From Spartobacteria bacterium (lineage in GTDB: Bacteria > Verrucomicrobiota > Verrucomicrobiia > Chthoniobacterales > UBA10450): a stretch of 64,000 nucleotides of DNA. Shown in pieces: positions 43,281 to 51,475 of the stretch; within the stretch, counting starts at the first letter, position 1; every line of letters begins with the position of its first letter. Location: NCBI GenBank assembly GCA_003134765.1, contig PLCM01000041.1:186001-250000 (forward strand), given 5' to 3'. The notes under the pieces were generated by a model that saw only the letters and a list, made by a program, of their open reading frames with translations, was not told the origin of the DNA and searched no databases. The translations under genes were made by a program, and so were the position numbers.

Positions 43281-45452
43281 CTAGGAAGACTGGATCTGTT
43301 TCGGCTGATGATGACGGTGCGCGACCGCAACGTCATCGTGTTCTTCAACCGGCACCGGTGTGTTGTAGTACTCCGAATATTGGTAGTAATAATATTCCGG
43401 CAGCGAGGTATCGACGTAATTCAAAATGACGCCCGGCACGTTGACCTGACGGTTGTAAAGAAGCTCGAGCGATTTGCGGGTGAGCCGAGCGGAAGTGTAG
43501 GAAAGACGCACGACGAACAGGGTCGCATCGATTTTCGGCGCGAGACTGGTTGAATCATCCGCCGCCAGGACCGGCGAGCTATCGATGATGATGTAGTCGT
43601 AATGATTGTACATTTCCCGGAGCAAGGCATCAGTCGATTCGCGCAAGAGATGCTCGCTCGGCTGGCCGAGCGTCTTGCCGCGCGGCAACAGAAACAGGTT
43701 CGGATACGAGGTCGGCACGACCACTTCCTGCCAATTCACTTCCTGTTTCAGGACTTCCGAGAATCCGATCTTCGAAGAAACTCCGAATGCTTCCCGGAGC
43801 GCACCGCGGCGAAGATCGCCATCGATCAAGAGCGTGCGCGCGCCAGACAGAGCCATCGTGATTGCCAGGTTGGAGGAGATGGTCGACTTGCCTTCGTTCG
43901 GCACCGAGCTGGTGACCAGCATCGTCTTCGGTCTCGGTCCTTCATACGGCATGAAGAAAATTGACGAGCGAATATTCCGGTACGATTCGGCGAAGACGTG
44001 ACGCGCATCGTCCGGTTGCAACAGGGTGACGCGGCCTTTGGTCTTCTCCTTCGGAATCTGCCCGAGGACGTTTTCGGAGAAGTGGTGTTGAAACTCGCCG
44101 AAGGAAGCCATGCGATCGTCGATCCGATCGAGGAGCAAGAGGACGGCAACACCGGCGAGGGCGCCGCAGCCAAGGCCAATGAGCAGACTCTTGAACCAGC
44201 CGGGCCGCACCGAGATGGGTGCACCCGCCATTTCCATGATCGAAACCTGGTCGCCGCTATCGACACTTTGCGAGACGTTGACGTCCTTGAGGCTGTTCGT
44301 GAGCCGATCGTAAAGCGTCTTCAAGCGCTCGGCTTTGCCTTTGATACGATTGAATTGGGCGAGCCGCTGGCTCAAATCGAGCGCCTTGGTTTCCCACTCC
44401 TTGATATTGCTTTGCAGGTTTTCCATTTGTTTGCCGATGGATTTCCGGCGCGTATCGAGTTTTTCCACGGTGTCCTGTCGATAGAGCTCGATCAGTTTTT
44501 CCTGCTTCGTGACCTCGTCGTTGAGCTTAATGATTTTCGGATGCTTGGGACGCAGGTCCTTCGAAAGCGTTTCGCGTTCGGCCTTGAGCAATTGCAGGCT
44601 TTGCTTCGCCTTCAGGTAATCCGCCTCTGGTCCGACATCGGAGAACGCCATTCCCGGCGCCTTGTCGTCGCTGCCCTGAGCATTGGGGGCCGACGGCATA
44701 TCACCCTTGCCTTGGGCGCGGTCGAGATTTTGATCGAGATCGAGAAGGCTCAGCAGATCGTATTCGGTTTTGAGCTGGGCATATTGCTGGTTCAACCGGA
44801 CCAGATACGCCGCTGCGCTGTTCCCTTCTTCCTGGATGAAGCCGATATTGTTCTGCTTCTGAAACTCGATCATTTCATCCTCGGCGCTGCGCAAGTCCTT
44901 CTCAACCTGGATAAGCTGCTCCGTGATCGCGGTGGTGACCGTTGATCCCTGGTTCTCACGCATGCCTTTTTTGAAATCGAGATACTTCTGCATTACGGCG
45001 TTCAGATAGGCCTGCGTGTAATCGGGGGTCGTGCCGATCGCGATCAAATCGAAAATCGAGGTCCGCGGCTTTTGCACCACGGTGACGTCCACCATGACGG
45101 GTTGCATTTCCGGATGGGTTGAGCGGACAAGCTGCTCGGCGCTGCGCCGCACTTCCTGGCTCTGCATGAGCTGAATCTGGGTGCCGTAGAAATTAACGCT
45201 ATCTTCGCTGTAAACCGCGCTTTGGCTGATATTCAGTTTGCCCGCGAGCATCATCTTGCTGCGAGACTCGAATGAGGGCGGCGTCTGGTAAATGAGCCAG
45301 GCCTGGACGAAGAGCCCGAGGCAAATCGTCAGAACCGGAATCCACCAGCGGCGCTGGAGGAGCGCCTTGTAACGATGGAGACGCGTGATGAATGCTGTGC
45401 TCCAGGGAGCGGAAGTGGGCCGGTCGGGACCGGTAGGTGCGGGAGCGTGCAT
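43281..45452 (-). CDS. Polysaccharide co-polymerase / tyrosine autokinase (Wzc-like)
   Basis: A 723-residue inner-membrane protein of the PCP-2a class, which controls EPS chain length and phosphorylates itself on tyrosines. The Wzz domain starts at LLQRRWWIPVLTICLGLFVQAW and a second membrane segment (LIGLGCGALAGVAVLLLLDRI) lies near 430. Between them is a long coiled-coil region (about 200-400). The BY-kinase domain has Walker A in SSVPNEGKSTISSNLA (around 510-525), Walker A' (LLIDGDLRRGAL) and Walker B (DYIIIDSSPVL). The C-terminus has the tyrosine cluster YYYYQYSEYY. It sits between the Wza-like gene (3-base gap) and the flippase gene (60 bases). Confidence 0.92.
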   Translation of the reverse strand: MHAPAPTGPDRPTSAPWSTAFITRLHRYKALLQRRWWIPVLTICLGLFVQAWLIYQTPPSFESRSKMMLAGKLNISQSAVYSEDSVNFYGTQIQLMQSQEVRRSAEQLVRSTHPEMQPVMVDVTVVQKPRTSIFDLIAIGTTPDYTQAYLNAVMQKYLDFKKGMRENQGSTVTTAITEQLIQVEKDLRSAEDEMIEFQKQNNIGFIQEEGNSAAAYLVRLNQQYAQLKTEYDLLSLLDLDQNLDRAQGKGDMPSAPNAQGSDDKAPGMAFSDVGPEADYLKAKQSLQLLKAERETLSKDLRPKHPKIIKLNDEVTKQEKLIELYRQDTVEKLDTRRKSIGKQMENLQSNIKEWETKALDLSQRLAQFNRIKGKAERLKTLYDRLTNSLKDVNVSQSVDSGDQVSIMEMAGAPISVRPGWFKSLLIGLGCGALAGVAVLLLLDRIDDRMASFGEFQHHFSENVLGQIPKEKTKGRVTLLQPDDARHVFAESYRNIRSSIFFMPYEGPRPKTMLVTSSVPNEGKSTISSNLAITMALSGARTLLIDGDLRRGALREAFGVSSKIGFSEVLKQEVNWQEVVVPTSYPNLFLLPRGKTLGQPSEHLLRESTDALLREMYNHYDYIIIDSSPVLAADDSTSLAPKIDATLFVVRLSYTSARLTRKSLELLYNRQVNVPGVILNYVDTSLPEYYYYQYSEYYNTPVPVEEHDDVAVAHRHHQPKQIQSS

Positions 45453-45455
45453 AAA

Positions 45456-46133
45456 CTACATGTTGATCAGGCGCTGCGGCACATTGATCTGGTCGTCCGG
45501 CTGGAGGACGAGATCTTCATCGGTATGTCCTTCTTCAATGACACGCTTCAGATCGACGACGAAATTCTTCCCGTCTTTGCGCGTGACCCGCACTTTGCGT
45601 TTGTTGGCGAAATCGCCAAAGCCGCCGGCGCGAATGATCGCTTTGCTCACGGTGTAGGATTCGTCGGACGGGATTTCCTGGGGGCCCTGCCCTTTGACGG
45701 AACCGTAGACGTAAACTTTGCCACGTGACTCCTTGCTGATGTGATCAACGGCAATAATCACCGTGGCGTGATAGTAATATTCGCGCTCGAGCGCGGCCTT
45801 CACAGAGTAGGCCAGCTCTTTGCAGCTGCGCCCCGAGGCCTGAACGAGCCCGATGTAGGGAACTTCGAGCTCGCCGCTGTCGTTGACGCGGAGGTGCTGG
45901 GATTCGTTATCGCGATCCTCAACAACCCGGAAACTGACGTAGTCGTTAGGCCCGAGCCGCTTCTTGTCGTCCAACACGGTCATCGAGTTGGTGCGCATCA
46001 CCGTGCTGGTGGTGGGCGGCTCGACGGTGGTCGCTTTCGGAATGGTGGGCATGGGGCTGGAATCCTGCGCCGAAAGCGCCCACGGCCCGGCGAGGCAGGC
46101 GGCGGCGATGAAGGTGAAGGTCCAGGTTCTCAT
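45456..46133 (-). CDS. Polysaccharide export protein (Wza-like, SLBB domains)
   Basis: A 225-residue exported protein. A signal peptide (MRTWTFTFIAAACLAGPWALSA) ends near residue 22; it lacks a convincing lipobox, so it may not be a lipoprotein. The poly-export domain (RLGPNDYVSFRVVEDRD; GELEVPYIGLVQASGRSCKELAYSVKAALEREYYYHATVIIAV) is followed by one SLBB domain (KVYVYGSVKGQGPQEIPSDESYTVSKAIIRAGGFGDFANKRKVRVTRKDG). Wza forms the periplasmic-to-outer-membrane conduit for EPS. This version is shorter than E. coli Wza (379 residues) and lacks its C-terminal outer-membrane helix, so the upstream beta-barrel protein may supply the pore. Confidence 0.88.
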   Translation of the reverse strand: MRTWTFTFIAAACLAGPWALSAQDSSPMPTIPKATTVEPPTTSTVMRTNSMTVLDDKKRLGPNDYVSFRVVEDRDNESQHLRVNDSGELEVPYIGLVQASGRSCKELAYSVKAALEREYYYHATVIIAVDHISKESRGKVYVYGSVKGQGPQEIPSDESYTVSKAIIRAGGFGDFANKRKVRVTRKDGKNFVVDLKRVIEEGHTDEDLVLQPDDQINVPQRLINM

Positions 46134-46154
46134 GCGGTTGCAAACGTTTCCTTT

Positions 46155-47519
46155 TTAGAAGCTGTAGGTGCCATCCAGCGCGACGCGATTTTGCTGGTAA
46201 TCGCGCAGCGGCTGATCCGAATCCTTTTGGGTGTATTGATAACGAAAGCCAAGGGTGACGTGCGGCGTCAGCTGATAACCGAGGGAGAGGGCTCCACCAT
46301 AACGATGAACGTGTTCGGCGACGAACGGATTGACGTTCGGGACGCCAGGAACCGGCGTGAAGAGAATTCCACTGCCACCCGAGTCGTCCGCGTCCTCATA
46401 GAACAGCTCCGTCGAAAAGAGGGTGTGATAGAAGATGTTCCAATTGGTCGTGTGCCGGACGTAATTCAACTTCACGTAGTTCGAGTTCACACCCAGCTGG
46501 GTTTCGTGGCCGACGGAAAGATTCTGAGTCAGGACCGCGTTCACACGATGAGAGAGCAGCGCGTTCGCATAATAATCGTTGAGGTTGTGCGCGTCGTTGA
46601 CGAGGCCGGTGTTATCAAAATTGATCGCCTGATAACCGCCCGCCACGCGCAGCTTCAGGTTACTCGTGATTTGCGTCTCGAGGAAAACGCCGGCGCTGTA
46701 AGTGCGCGAATTGTTCAGGATGTTTTGGTCGTAGTAGGTATCGACGAACGATCCTTCAAGACCCACCGTGACCGTCGAGCTTGGCGTAAAACCGATCGAT
46801 CCGGAGAAGATTTCCGCATTCCGATTAAGATAGTCGAAGACTGAGGTGGTCGAGATAAAGTTATAATGGTCGTAGCCGAGCGTTACGACGGCCTTGTTCA
46901 AATCCCAGAGGACGGAAACGCCGGCGGTGTTTTGGAAACGACCGTAATCCGCCACATTGCTGAGCGCGACTTCCGCGACCGGATCCTGTTCGAGTGAAAA
47001 GCGGTCGTGGATATTGATTCGGAAATCGTCCACGAAAATATCGAACGCGATCTGCGATCCGGGCGATAAGAGGACGCCGTTGGTGTTGTAATTCGAATGG
47101 TCAAGATAAAACGCGTAGCCGAGGCCGATATCGACCTTGAGGGTGTTGAGCTGCGTGATTGGCCAGAGCGCATTAACGTTCACCTGCGGACGCAGGATGA
47201 TGTCCGACTGCGGCTTCGTGGTGACGAGGATTGGACCTGTTGGGCTAAGAAAGAGAGCTGATCCGTCTTCGGCCAGGTTGATGTTGTCATTGTATTCGAC
47301 GCCCATCGTCGCGCTAAACCGGAATTTAATGGGACCGAGCTGGAGATTGTACGGAATCTTGTCGATCGACTGGCGGCGCGCCTCCGCGGCGGCTTCGCCG
47401 GCAAGCGACGGCCTGACGGCATCCTGCGCGTTCGAAATTCCAGCCGCGCAGAGCAGCGGGACCAAAACAGCCAGGCTGAGTCTGCGGACGAACGAAGAAG
47501 GAGAATTTGCGTGACTCAT
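46155..47519 (-). CDS. Outer-membrane beta-barrel protein of the EPS locus
   Basis: A 454-residue protein, first gene of the EPS run. A signal peptide (SLAVLVPLLCAAGISNA) ends near residue 31. The rest is alternating polar and hydrophobic strands ending in phenylalanine (TYSF), the usual outer-membrane-protein C-terminus. Strand examples are KVDIGLGYAFYLDH, TVGLEGSFVDTYYD and VTLGFRYQYTQKDS. It resembles the EPS-associated barrels of exosortase-linked loci and could be the outer-membrane pore for the polymer, in place of the missing C-terminal part of Wza. The spacing to the Wza-like gene is 21 bases. Function is inferred from context and fold. Confidence 0.75.
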   Translation of the reverse strand: MSHANSPSSFVRRLSLAVLVPLLCAAGISNAQDAVRPSLAGEAAAEARRQSIDKIPYNLQLGPIKFRFSATMGVEYNDNINLAEDGSALFLSPTGPILVTTKPQSDIILRPQVNVNALWPITQLNTLKVDIGLGYAFYLDHSNYNTNGVLLSPGSQIAFDIFVDDFRINIHDRFSLEQDPVAEVALSNVADYGRFQNTAGVSVLWDLNKAVVTLGYDHYNFISTTSVFDYLNRNAEIFSGSIGFTPSSTVTVGLEGSFVDTYYDQNILNNSRTYSAGVFLETQITSNLKLRVAGGYQAINFDNTGLVNDAHNLNDYYANALLSHRVNAVLTQNLSVGHETQLGVNSNYVKLNYVRHTTNWNIFYHTLFSTELFYEDADDSGGSGILFTPVPGVPNVNPFVAEHVHRYGGALSLGYQLTPHVTLGFRYQYTQKDSDQPLRDYQQNRVALDGTYSF

Positions 47520-47844
47520 GTGGGTGTCGGTTCCGGTAGATTAGCAGATGTGATACCAAAAGGTTGAACACGGCTTAGCGGCCGTCTCATTACCTCGCGC
47601 AGATTCGGCGGAGGTCCGTTTGGGATTCGAAAGTTGTGGTTTCAAGGGTTAGGGCAATTTGACCGCGATTCTTCAATGGGAATAGCCGTACAGCAAGGAA
47701 AATCGCCCGGCGGCTTCCCCCGCGAATGCGAGCGGCGGCGAAATTGCCGCCGATTTACCGAAACGCGGTAATAAGCCAGCAGTTTGGAGCTCTTTGTAAA
47801 AATTCAGCGAGTTGGCGTGCTCCTAGCTTTTCGGGAACGCCAAT
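47520..47844. other. 325-base divergent intergenic region upstream of the EPS operon
   Basis: No gene is visible here. It separates the EPS operon (minus) from the discoidin-like gene (plus) and must hold both promoters. A small hairpin with a seven-base stem, CGGCGGC/GCCGCCG around GAAATT, lies at 47733-47752. I see no recognisable operator or riboswitch. Confidence 0.4.
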
Positions 47845-49032
47845 ATGAACTGGTTCCGCCCTCTTGGATTTTTCCGCGTCGTGAGCGCGGCCGGATTTCT
47901 TTTCATCGCGGTCACGACGAAACCCATTGTGGCGGGCGAGATGACGCCGGCCTTGAAGTTTGCTGATGCCAGCAATCCCGCAAAGAATCTCGCGAGAATG
48001 AACTGCGGCGCGACGATCGATCTGATCGGTCCCGAGGGACGCGTCGACACCTCTGACAAAGATTCCAGCGCCACCTCCCTGCTCCTGGACGACGACACCC
48101 TCAGCTATCCGATTTCCGAGGGCGACACGACCATGGTCATTTCCTTCCCGACCACGTCTGCGCTCGATCGCTTTACATTCGTGAACGAGAACGCGGCGGC
48201 CGAGGGTGAAATGAAGATTTCGGTCTCGAATTATCGTCTGTCCGCCAATAGTCGGAAATGGAATGACGTCAACGGCAGCACCTCGTTCACCGGCAAACGG
48301 CTCTTCGATCTGTCGTTGCTCGGAACCGAAGCGCGTTATGTGAAATTGTCGTTCCATGTGACCAGAGGCGGACGCATTGCCGCTCTCGGTCTTTATGGTG
48401 AGCAATCACTTCAGGAATTCGCAGCGCGGCAACGCGGCGTGATTCGTGTTACCAACACCGCTGCGACGCGTCGCCTGGAAGACATCCTCAACTTCAATTT
48501 CGCGAATCTCTACGCCCGGGCTCGCATCGTTTTCGTCAGTTCCGGCATGGAAGAACAGGCCCGGCGAATGATCGACGACGATGTCACCACTTCCTTCCAA
48601 TTCGCGCCGGCCGATCCTCACCCAACCGTGATTGTGGAACTGGCCGATCGCGAGCGCCTGCATCGGGTGAGCGCGGTTTACAAAATGGAGAAGGGCCGAC
48701 TGGATGTGTTTCTGCTCCAGGATCTCGGAACGAACCCCGGCGATCTCAATGGAGCGAAACCGGTCGCTTCGGTGACCGATACGACCGGCGGCGGGAAAGC
48801 TGCGGTTGATTTCGATCCGAGCGGCGCCCGCTACGTGGCGTTGCGCTGGACGCCGGCCGACCCGAAGGGGTCGCATGGCTTTGAAGTCGCTGAGGTCAGC
48901 GCGTTCGGCGAGATGCCACTCTCGATGTTGAGCACGACCGAGCTACCCGACACTTACGCCGACAATTCCATCGGTTTGATGAGCCCACCGCTCGTCGTTC
49001 AGCCGCCGGTACTACCGGTGGTCAGTCCGTAG
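47845..49032 (+). CDS. Secreted protein with two discoidin-like beta-sandwich regions
   Basis: A 395-residue protein with a signal peptide (MNWFRPLGFF...TTKPIVAG, to about residue 31). Two regions resemble the F5/8-type C (discoidin) fold: about 75-190 (SLLLDDDTLSYPISEGDTTMVISFP, RYVKLSFHVTRGGRIAALGLYGE) and about 240-355 (RRMIDDDVTTSFQFAPADPHPTVIVELADRERLHRVSAVYK, RYVALRWTPADPKGSHGFEVAEVSAFGE). The DDD-start and the R-Y-V-x-L/A-x-x-x strand are fold hallmarks that often bind glycans. The C-terminus is proline-rich. It is convergent with the exosortase gene (11-base overlap) and likely acts outside the cell with the EPS. I do not recognise a named family. Confidence 0.66.
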   Translation: MNWFRPLGFFRVVSAAGFLFIAVTTKPIVAGEMTPALKFADASNPAKNLARMNCGATIDLIGPEGRVDTSDKDSSATSLLLDDDTLSYPISEGDTTMVISFPTTSALDRFTFVNENAAAEGEMKISVSNYRLSANSRKWNDVNGSTSFTGKRLFDLSLLGTEARYVKLSFHVTRGGRIAALGLYGEQSLQEFAARQRGVIRVTNTAATRRLEDILNFNFANLYARARIVFVSSGMEEQARRMIDDDVTTSFQFAPADPHPTVIVELADRERLHRVSAVYKMEKGRLDVFLLQDLGTNPGDLNGAKPVASVTDTTGGGKAAVDFDPSGARYVALRWTPADPKGSHGFEVAEVSAFGEMPLSMLSTTELPDTYADNSIGLMSPPLVVQPPVLPVVSP

Positions 49033-50557
49033 TTTTCTGCGGCCGGACTGTCTCTTCGGCGGTTTTCGCGAGCGCTTCGCTCGCCGGCGCAAAATCGTCG
49101 AAGCCCGAGACCGCAATCTCGAGAAGCCGTTGACCGAGATTTCGCTTTCCCTGAAAGGCCGCGCTGAGACGGCCGCGCAAACTCCATTCGCCACCATCCG
49201 CCGGACCGGAAGCGACCCTTTTGTCCTCCTGAATGCAGACAAAAACAAAAAGCGGACGGCCGTTCTGCTCAAACTCGTAGGAACGAAAGCCGAGCGGCAC
49301 ATTTGCGGTCCTCAAATTTACGTCTGGCTGCGCCCTCCTAAAAGTGCGGCCGATGGCCGGCAAACAAATGTCGGGGGAATGGCTCCGGACCAACTGCAGA
49401 GCGGCGCGCTGCGGTTTCCAGTGCGCAAAAAAACTCCACCAGCGCACGCCGGGCGGCTCTTCCCACACAGCGGTCTTCGCGTCGTCGTAACGCAGAATCA
49501 CGCGGGTCGACTCCGGAATGGGCAGCGCGGCAACCGTGTCGTTTCCGGCTGGCCAGCTCACCTGCCAGGGGGGCTGCTCAATCAACTGGCGCTCGTGGCT
49601 ACGATACCAGATTTCGGTGCCGGCAAAGACGAGCGCGAGCCACGCGAGCGCCATCCATTGCCGTGGGAAAGTCCCCGGCGTATCTGATAATCGATCGCGA
49701 GGCCGAACCGTTTCCGGCTCGCCCTTCCAGAGCCAGGCGAGAACGAGCATTCCCGCCATGCCGCTTAGCAACGCCGCGGTCCCGATGAGATCGTGCCAAC
49801 GGCCGAGCGCGTCCAGACCGCTGCTGGCGGCGACAAAAACCAACGCGGTGGCGCGAAAGACGTTGCAGACAAAAACCCATCCGCACCCAAGAAGCAGCAG
49901 AGCGACGCGCTTCTTCCAGCGCAGGTGCAGCAGCTCGCCGAGGGCGAGCGCCACCATGATTCCGGCCTGCAGTGTTTTCACACCGCTGCACGCTTCATCC
50001 ACCCCGACGAACCCGTTCCGTAACTGGATGATGTTTCCAAGCTGATACGCGCCCACGCCGAACCAGCCGGCGACTTCCACGGCCACGTAGGCGACGGCAC
50101 GCATCATACCTTGAATCACCACGTTCTCGAGGGGCACGGGCCACGGCACCGCTGCCAGTGGAAAACAGACTGGAAATGCGAAGTGCTTCAGCCAACTGCG
50201 TCCGCCGGCCCGGAAAAGCGAAAGGAGCGAGAAATCGACGACGCAGAGCGCGAACAGCCAACTAAACAGGCGCCAATCCGGATTTGCCTCTTCAATAACT
50301 CGAATCGGAAACAGGAGCGCCAAGACAATCCAACCCGCCCACTTTGCCAGCAAACTGGTGCCACGGCTGACATCAGGGCCGGGCCGGCGTTGCCAGCGAA
50401 ACCAAAACATGAGCAGCGACAGAAAAGGCACCGCCCACCCGAAGTTGTATTGCGGATTAAGGGACCATTCGACGTGGAGGTGAAAAAAAAGCCAAACCCA
50501 GAGAGCCGCGGCCGCGATCCATGGAGCGAAAATATTTACCCATGATCGCCGCGACAT
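49022..50557 (-). CDS. Exosortase with fused EpsI-like C-terminal domain
   Basis: A 511-residue membrane protein. Residues 1-290 are the exosortase (EpsH) domain with about eight membrane segments; the catalytic triad is readable as Cys190 (VDEACSGVKTL), Arg235 (CNVFRATALV) and His255 (RWHDLIG). After the last segment (LVFAGTEIWYR, about 312-322) the C-terminal 190 residues resemble the EpsI-like domain that is a separate protein in some EPS loci. Exosortases are thought to cleave PEP-CTERM-type signals and pass proteins to the cell surface. The neighbouring gene encodes a PEP-CTERM-like substrate and shares the divergent promoter region (50558-50674). Which XrtX subtype this is cannot be settled by eye. 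Confidence 0.88.
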   Translation of the reverse strand: MSRRSWVNIFAPWIAAAALWVWLFFHLHVEWSLNPQYNFGWAVPFLSLLMFWFRWQRRPGPDVSRGTSLLAKWAGWIVLALLFPIRVIEEANPDWRLFSWLFALCVVDFSLLSLFRAGGRSWLKHFAFPVCFPLAAVPWPVPLENVVIQGMMRAVAYVAVEVAGWFGVGAYQLGNIIQLRNGFVGVDEACSGVKTLQAGIMVALALGELLHLRWKKRVALLLLGCGWVFVCNVFRATALVFVAASSGLDALGRWHDLIGTAALLSGMAGMLVLAWLWKGEPETVRPRDRLSDTPGTFPRQWMALAWLALVFAGTEIWYRSHERQLIEQPPWQVSWPAGNDTVAALPIPESTRVILRYDDAKTAVWEEPPGVRWWSFFAHWKPQRAALQLVRSHSPDICLPAIGRTFRRAQPDVNLRTANVPLGFRSYEFEQNGRPLFVFVCIQEDKRVASGPADGGEWSLRGRLSAAFQGKRNLGQRLLEIAVSGFDDFAPASEALAKTAEETVRPQKTTD

Positions 50558-50674
50558 CCCACAAAAGCTTCAGCAGGAGACGCCAAAAGGAAAGGCAGGA
50601 ATCCTGGCTAACTGACAGACTCCCATTCCACTGGGAGGCATGGCGACTGCTTAGCAGGAAGCTTGGCTTCTCCT

Positions 50675-51475
50675 ATGTACTTCGACCGGCGATTCTTACT
50701 TGTTGTTCTCGTCGGTCCTTTCCTGGCGGCATCGGCCCGCGCCGTGACGCTGGATTGGGACAGCGTCACCTGGACCCCGGGGTCGCTCAGCAATTCGTAT
50801 GACATCGATCCTGCGAAGCCCGGCAATGACATCACAGTGACGATCGGCGGCAACACGGCGCTCCTTCAACCGAAAAACACCGCCCCGAATCCCCAGACAC
50901 CGGCGCTCACGAATACACTCCAGGGCGGCCTTGCGACGACCGAGAACACACTCTGCCTCGCGCTCGACCTGACAAACCAAAGCCAGTCTGTGACCGTTTC
51001 GGCGAATTTCGCCGCCAGCTACACCCTCGGTGTCCAAAATGTCTCGTCCAAAATCTTCGACATCGATTTTGCAAACTCCGGCGGCAGCAACTTTCAGGAT
51101 CAACTTCGTTCCATCCAGGCAATCGACATGAACGGCAACCCGGTCGCAGCCACGATCACCACGAGCGCCAATAATACTCTTACCGGGACCGGCCTCAGCC
51201 AGATCGTCAATGGAACGGCAAGCGGAACCGACACCGGCGCTGGTTCAGGCAGCTCGAATGTCACGATCAGTTTCGGGGCGACTGCGATCCAATCCTTCAC
51301 CTTCACCTACGGAAGCGGCAGCGGCACGGTCGCGGATCCTTCGTATCAGCACATGGGTATCCACGACATTAGCTTTATACCCGTTCCAGAAATCAATCCG
51401 GCCTGGAGCGCGGTCGGCTCTTGTTTGGTCGCCGCGGTCCTCATTCTTCGTCACAGTGCAAAATTCAGGAAGTAA
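50675..51475 (+). CDS. PEP-CTERM-like surface protein, probable exosortase substrate
   Basis: A 266-residue secreted protein. A signal peptide (MYFDRRFLLVVLVGPFLAASARA) is followed by a low-complexity, Thr/Ser/Gly/Asn-rich beta region (TITTSANNTLTGTGL, GTDTGAGSGSSNVTIS). The C-terminus has the tripartite sorting signal: a PVPEIN motif, a hydrophobic segment (AWSAVGSCLVAAVLIL) and a basic tail (RHSAKFRK). The motif reads VPEIN where the common form is VPEPS/VPEPA. It is divergent from the exosortase, which is strong context for a dedicated substrate. No enzyme domain is visible; a structural or matrix role is likely. The ATG at 50675 is preferred over a TTG four codons upstream. Confidence 0.83.
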   Translation: MYFDRRFLLVVLVGPFLAASARAVTLDWDSVTWTPGSLSNSYDIDPAKPGNDITVTIGGNTALLQPKNTAPNPQTPALTNTLQGGLATTENTLCLALDLTNQSQSVTVSANFAASYTLGVQNVSSKIFDIDFANSGGSNFQDQLRSIQAIDMNGNPVAATITTSANNTLTGTGLSQIVNGTASGTDTGAGSGSSNVTISFGATAIQSFTFTYGSGSGTVADPSYQHMGIHDISFIPVPEINPAWSAVGSCLVAAVLILRHSAKFRK

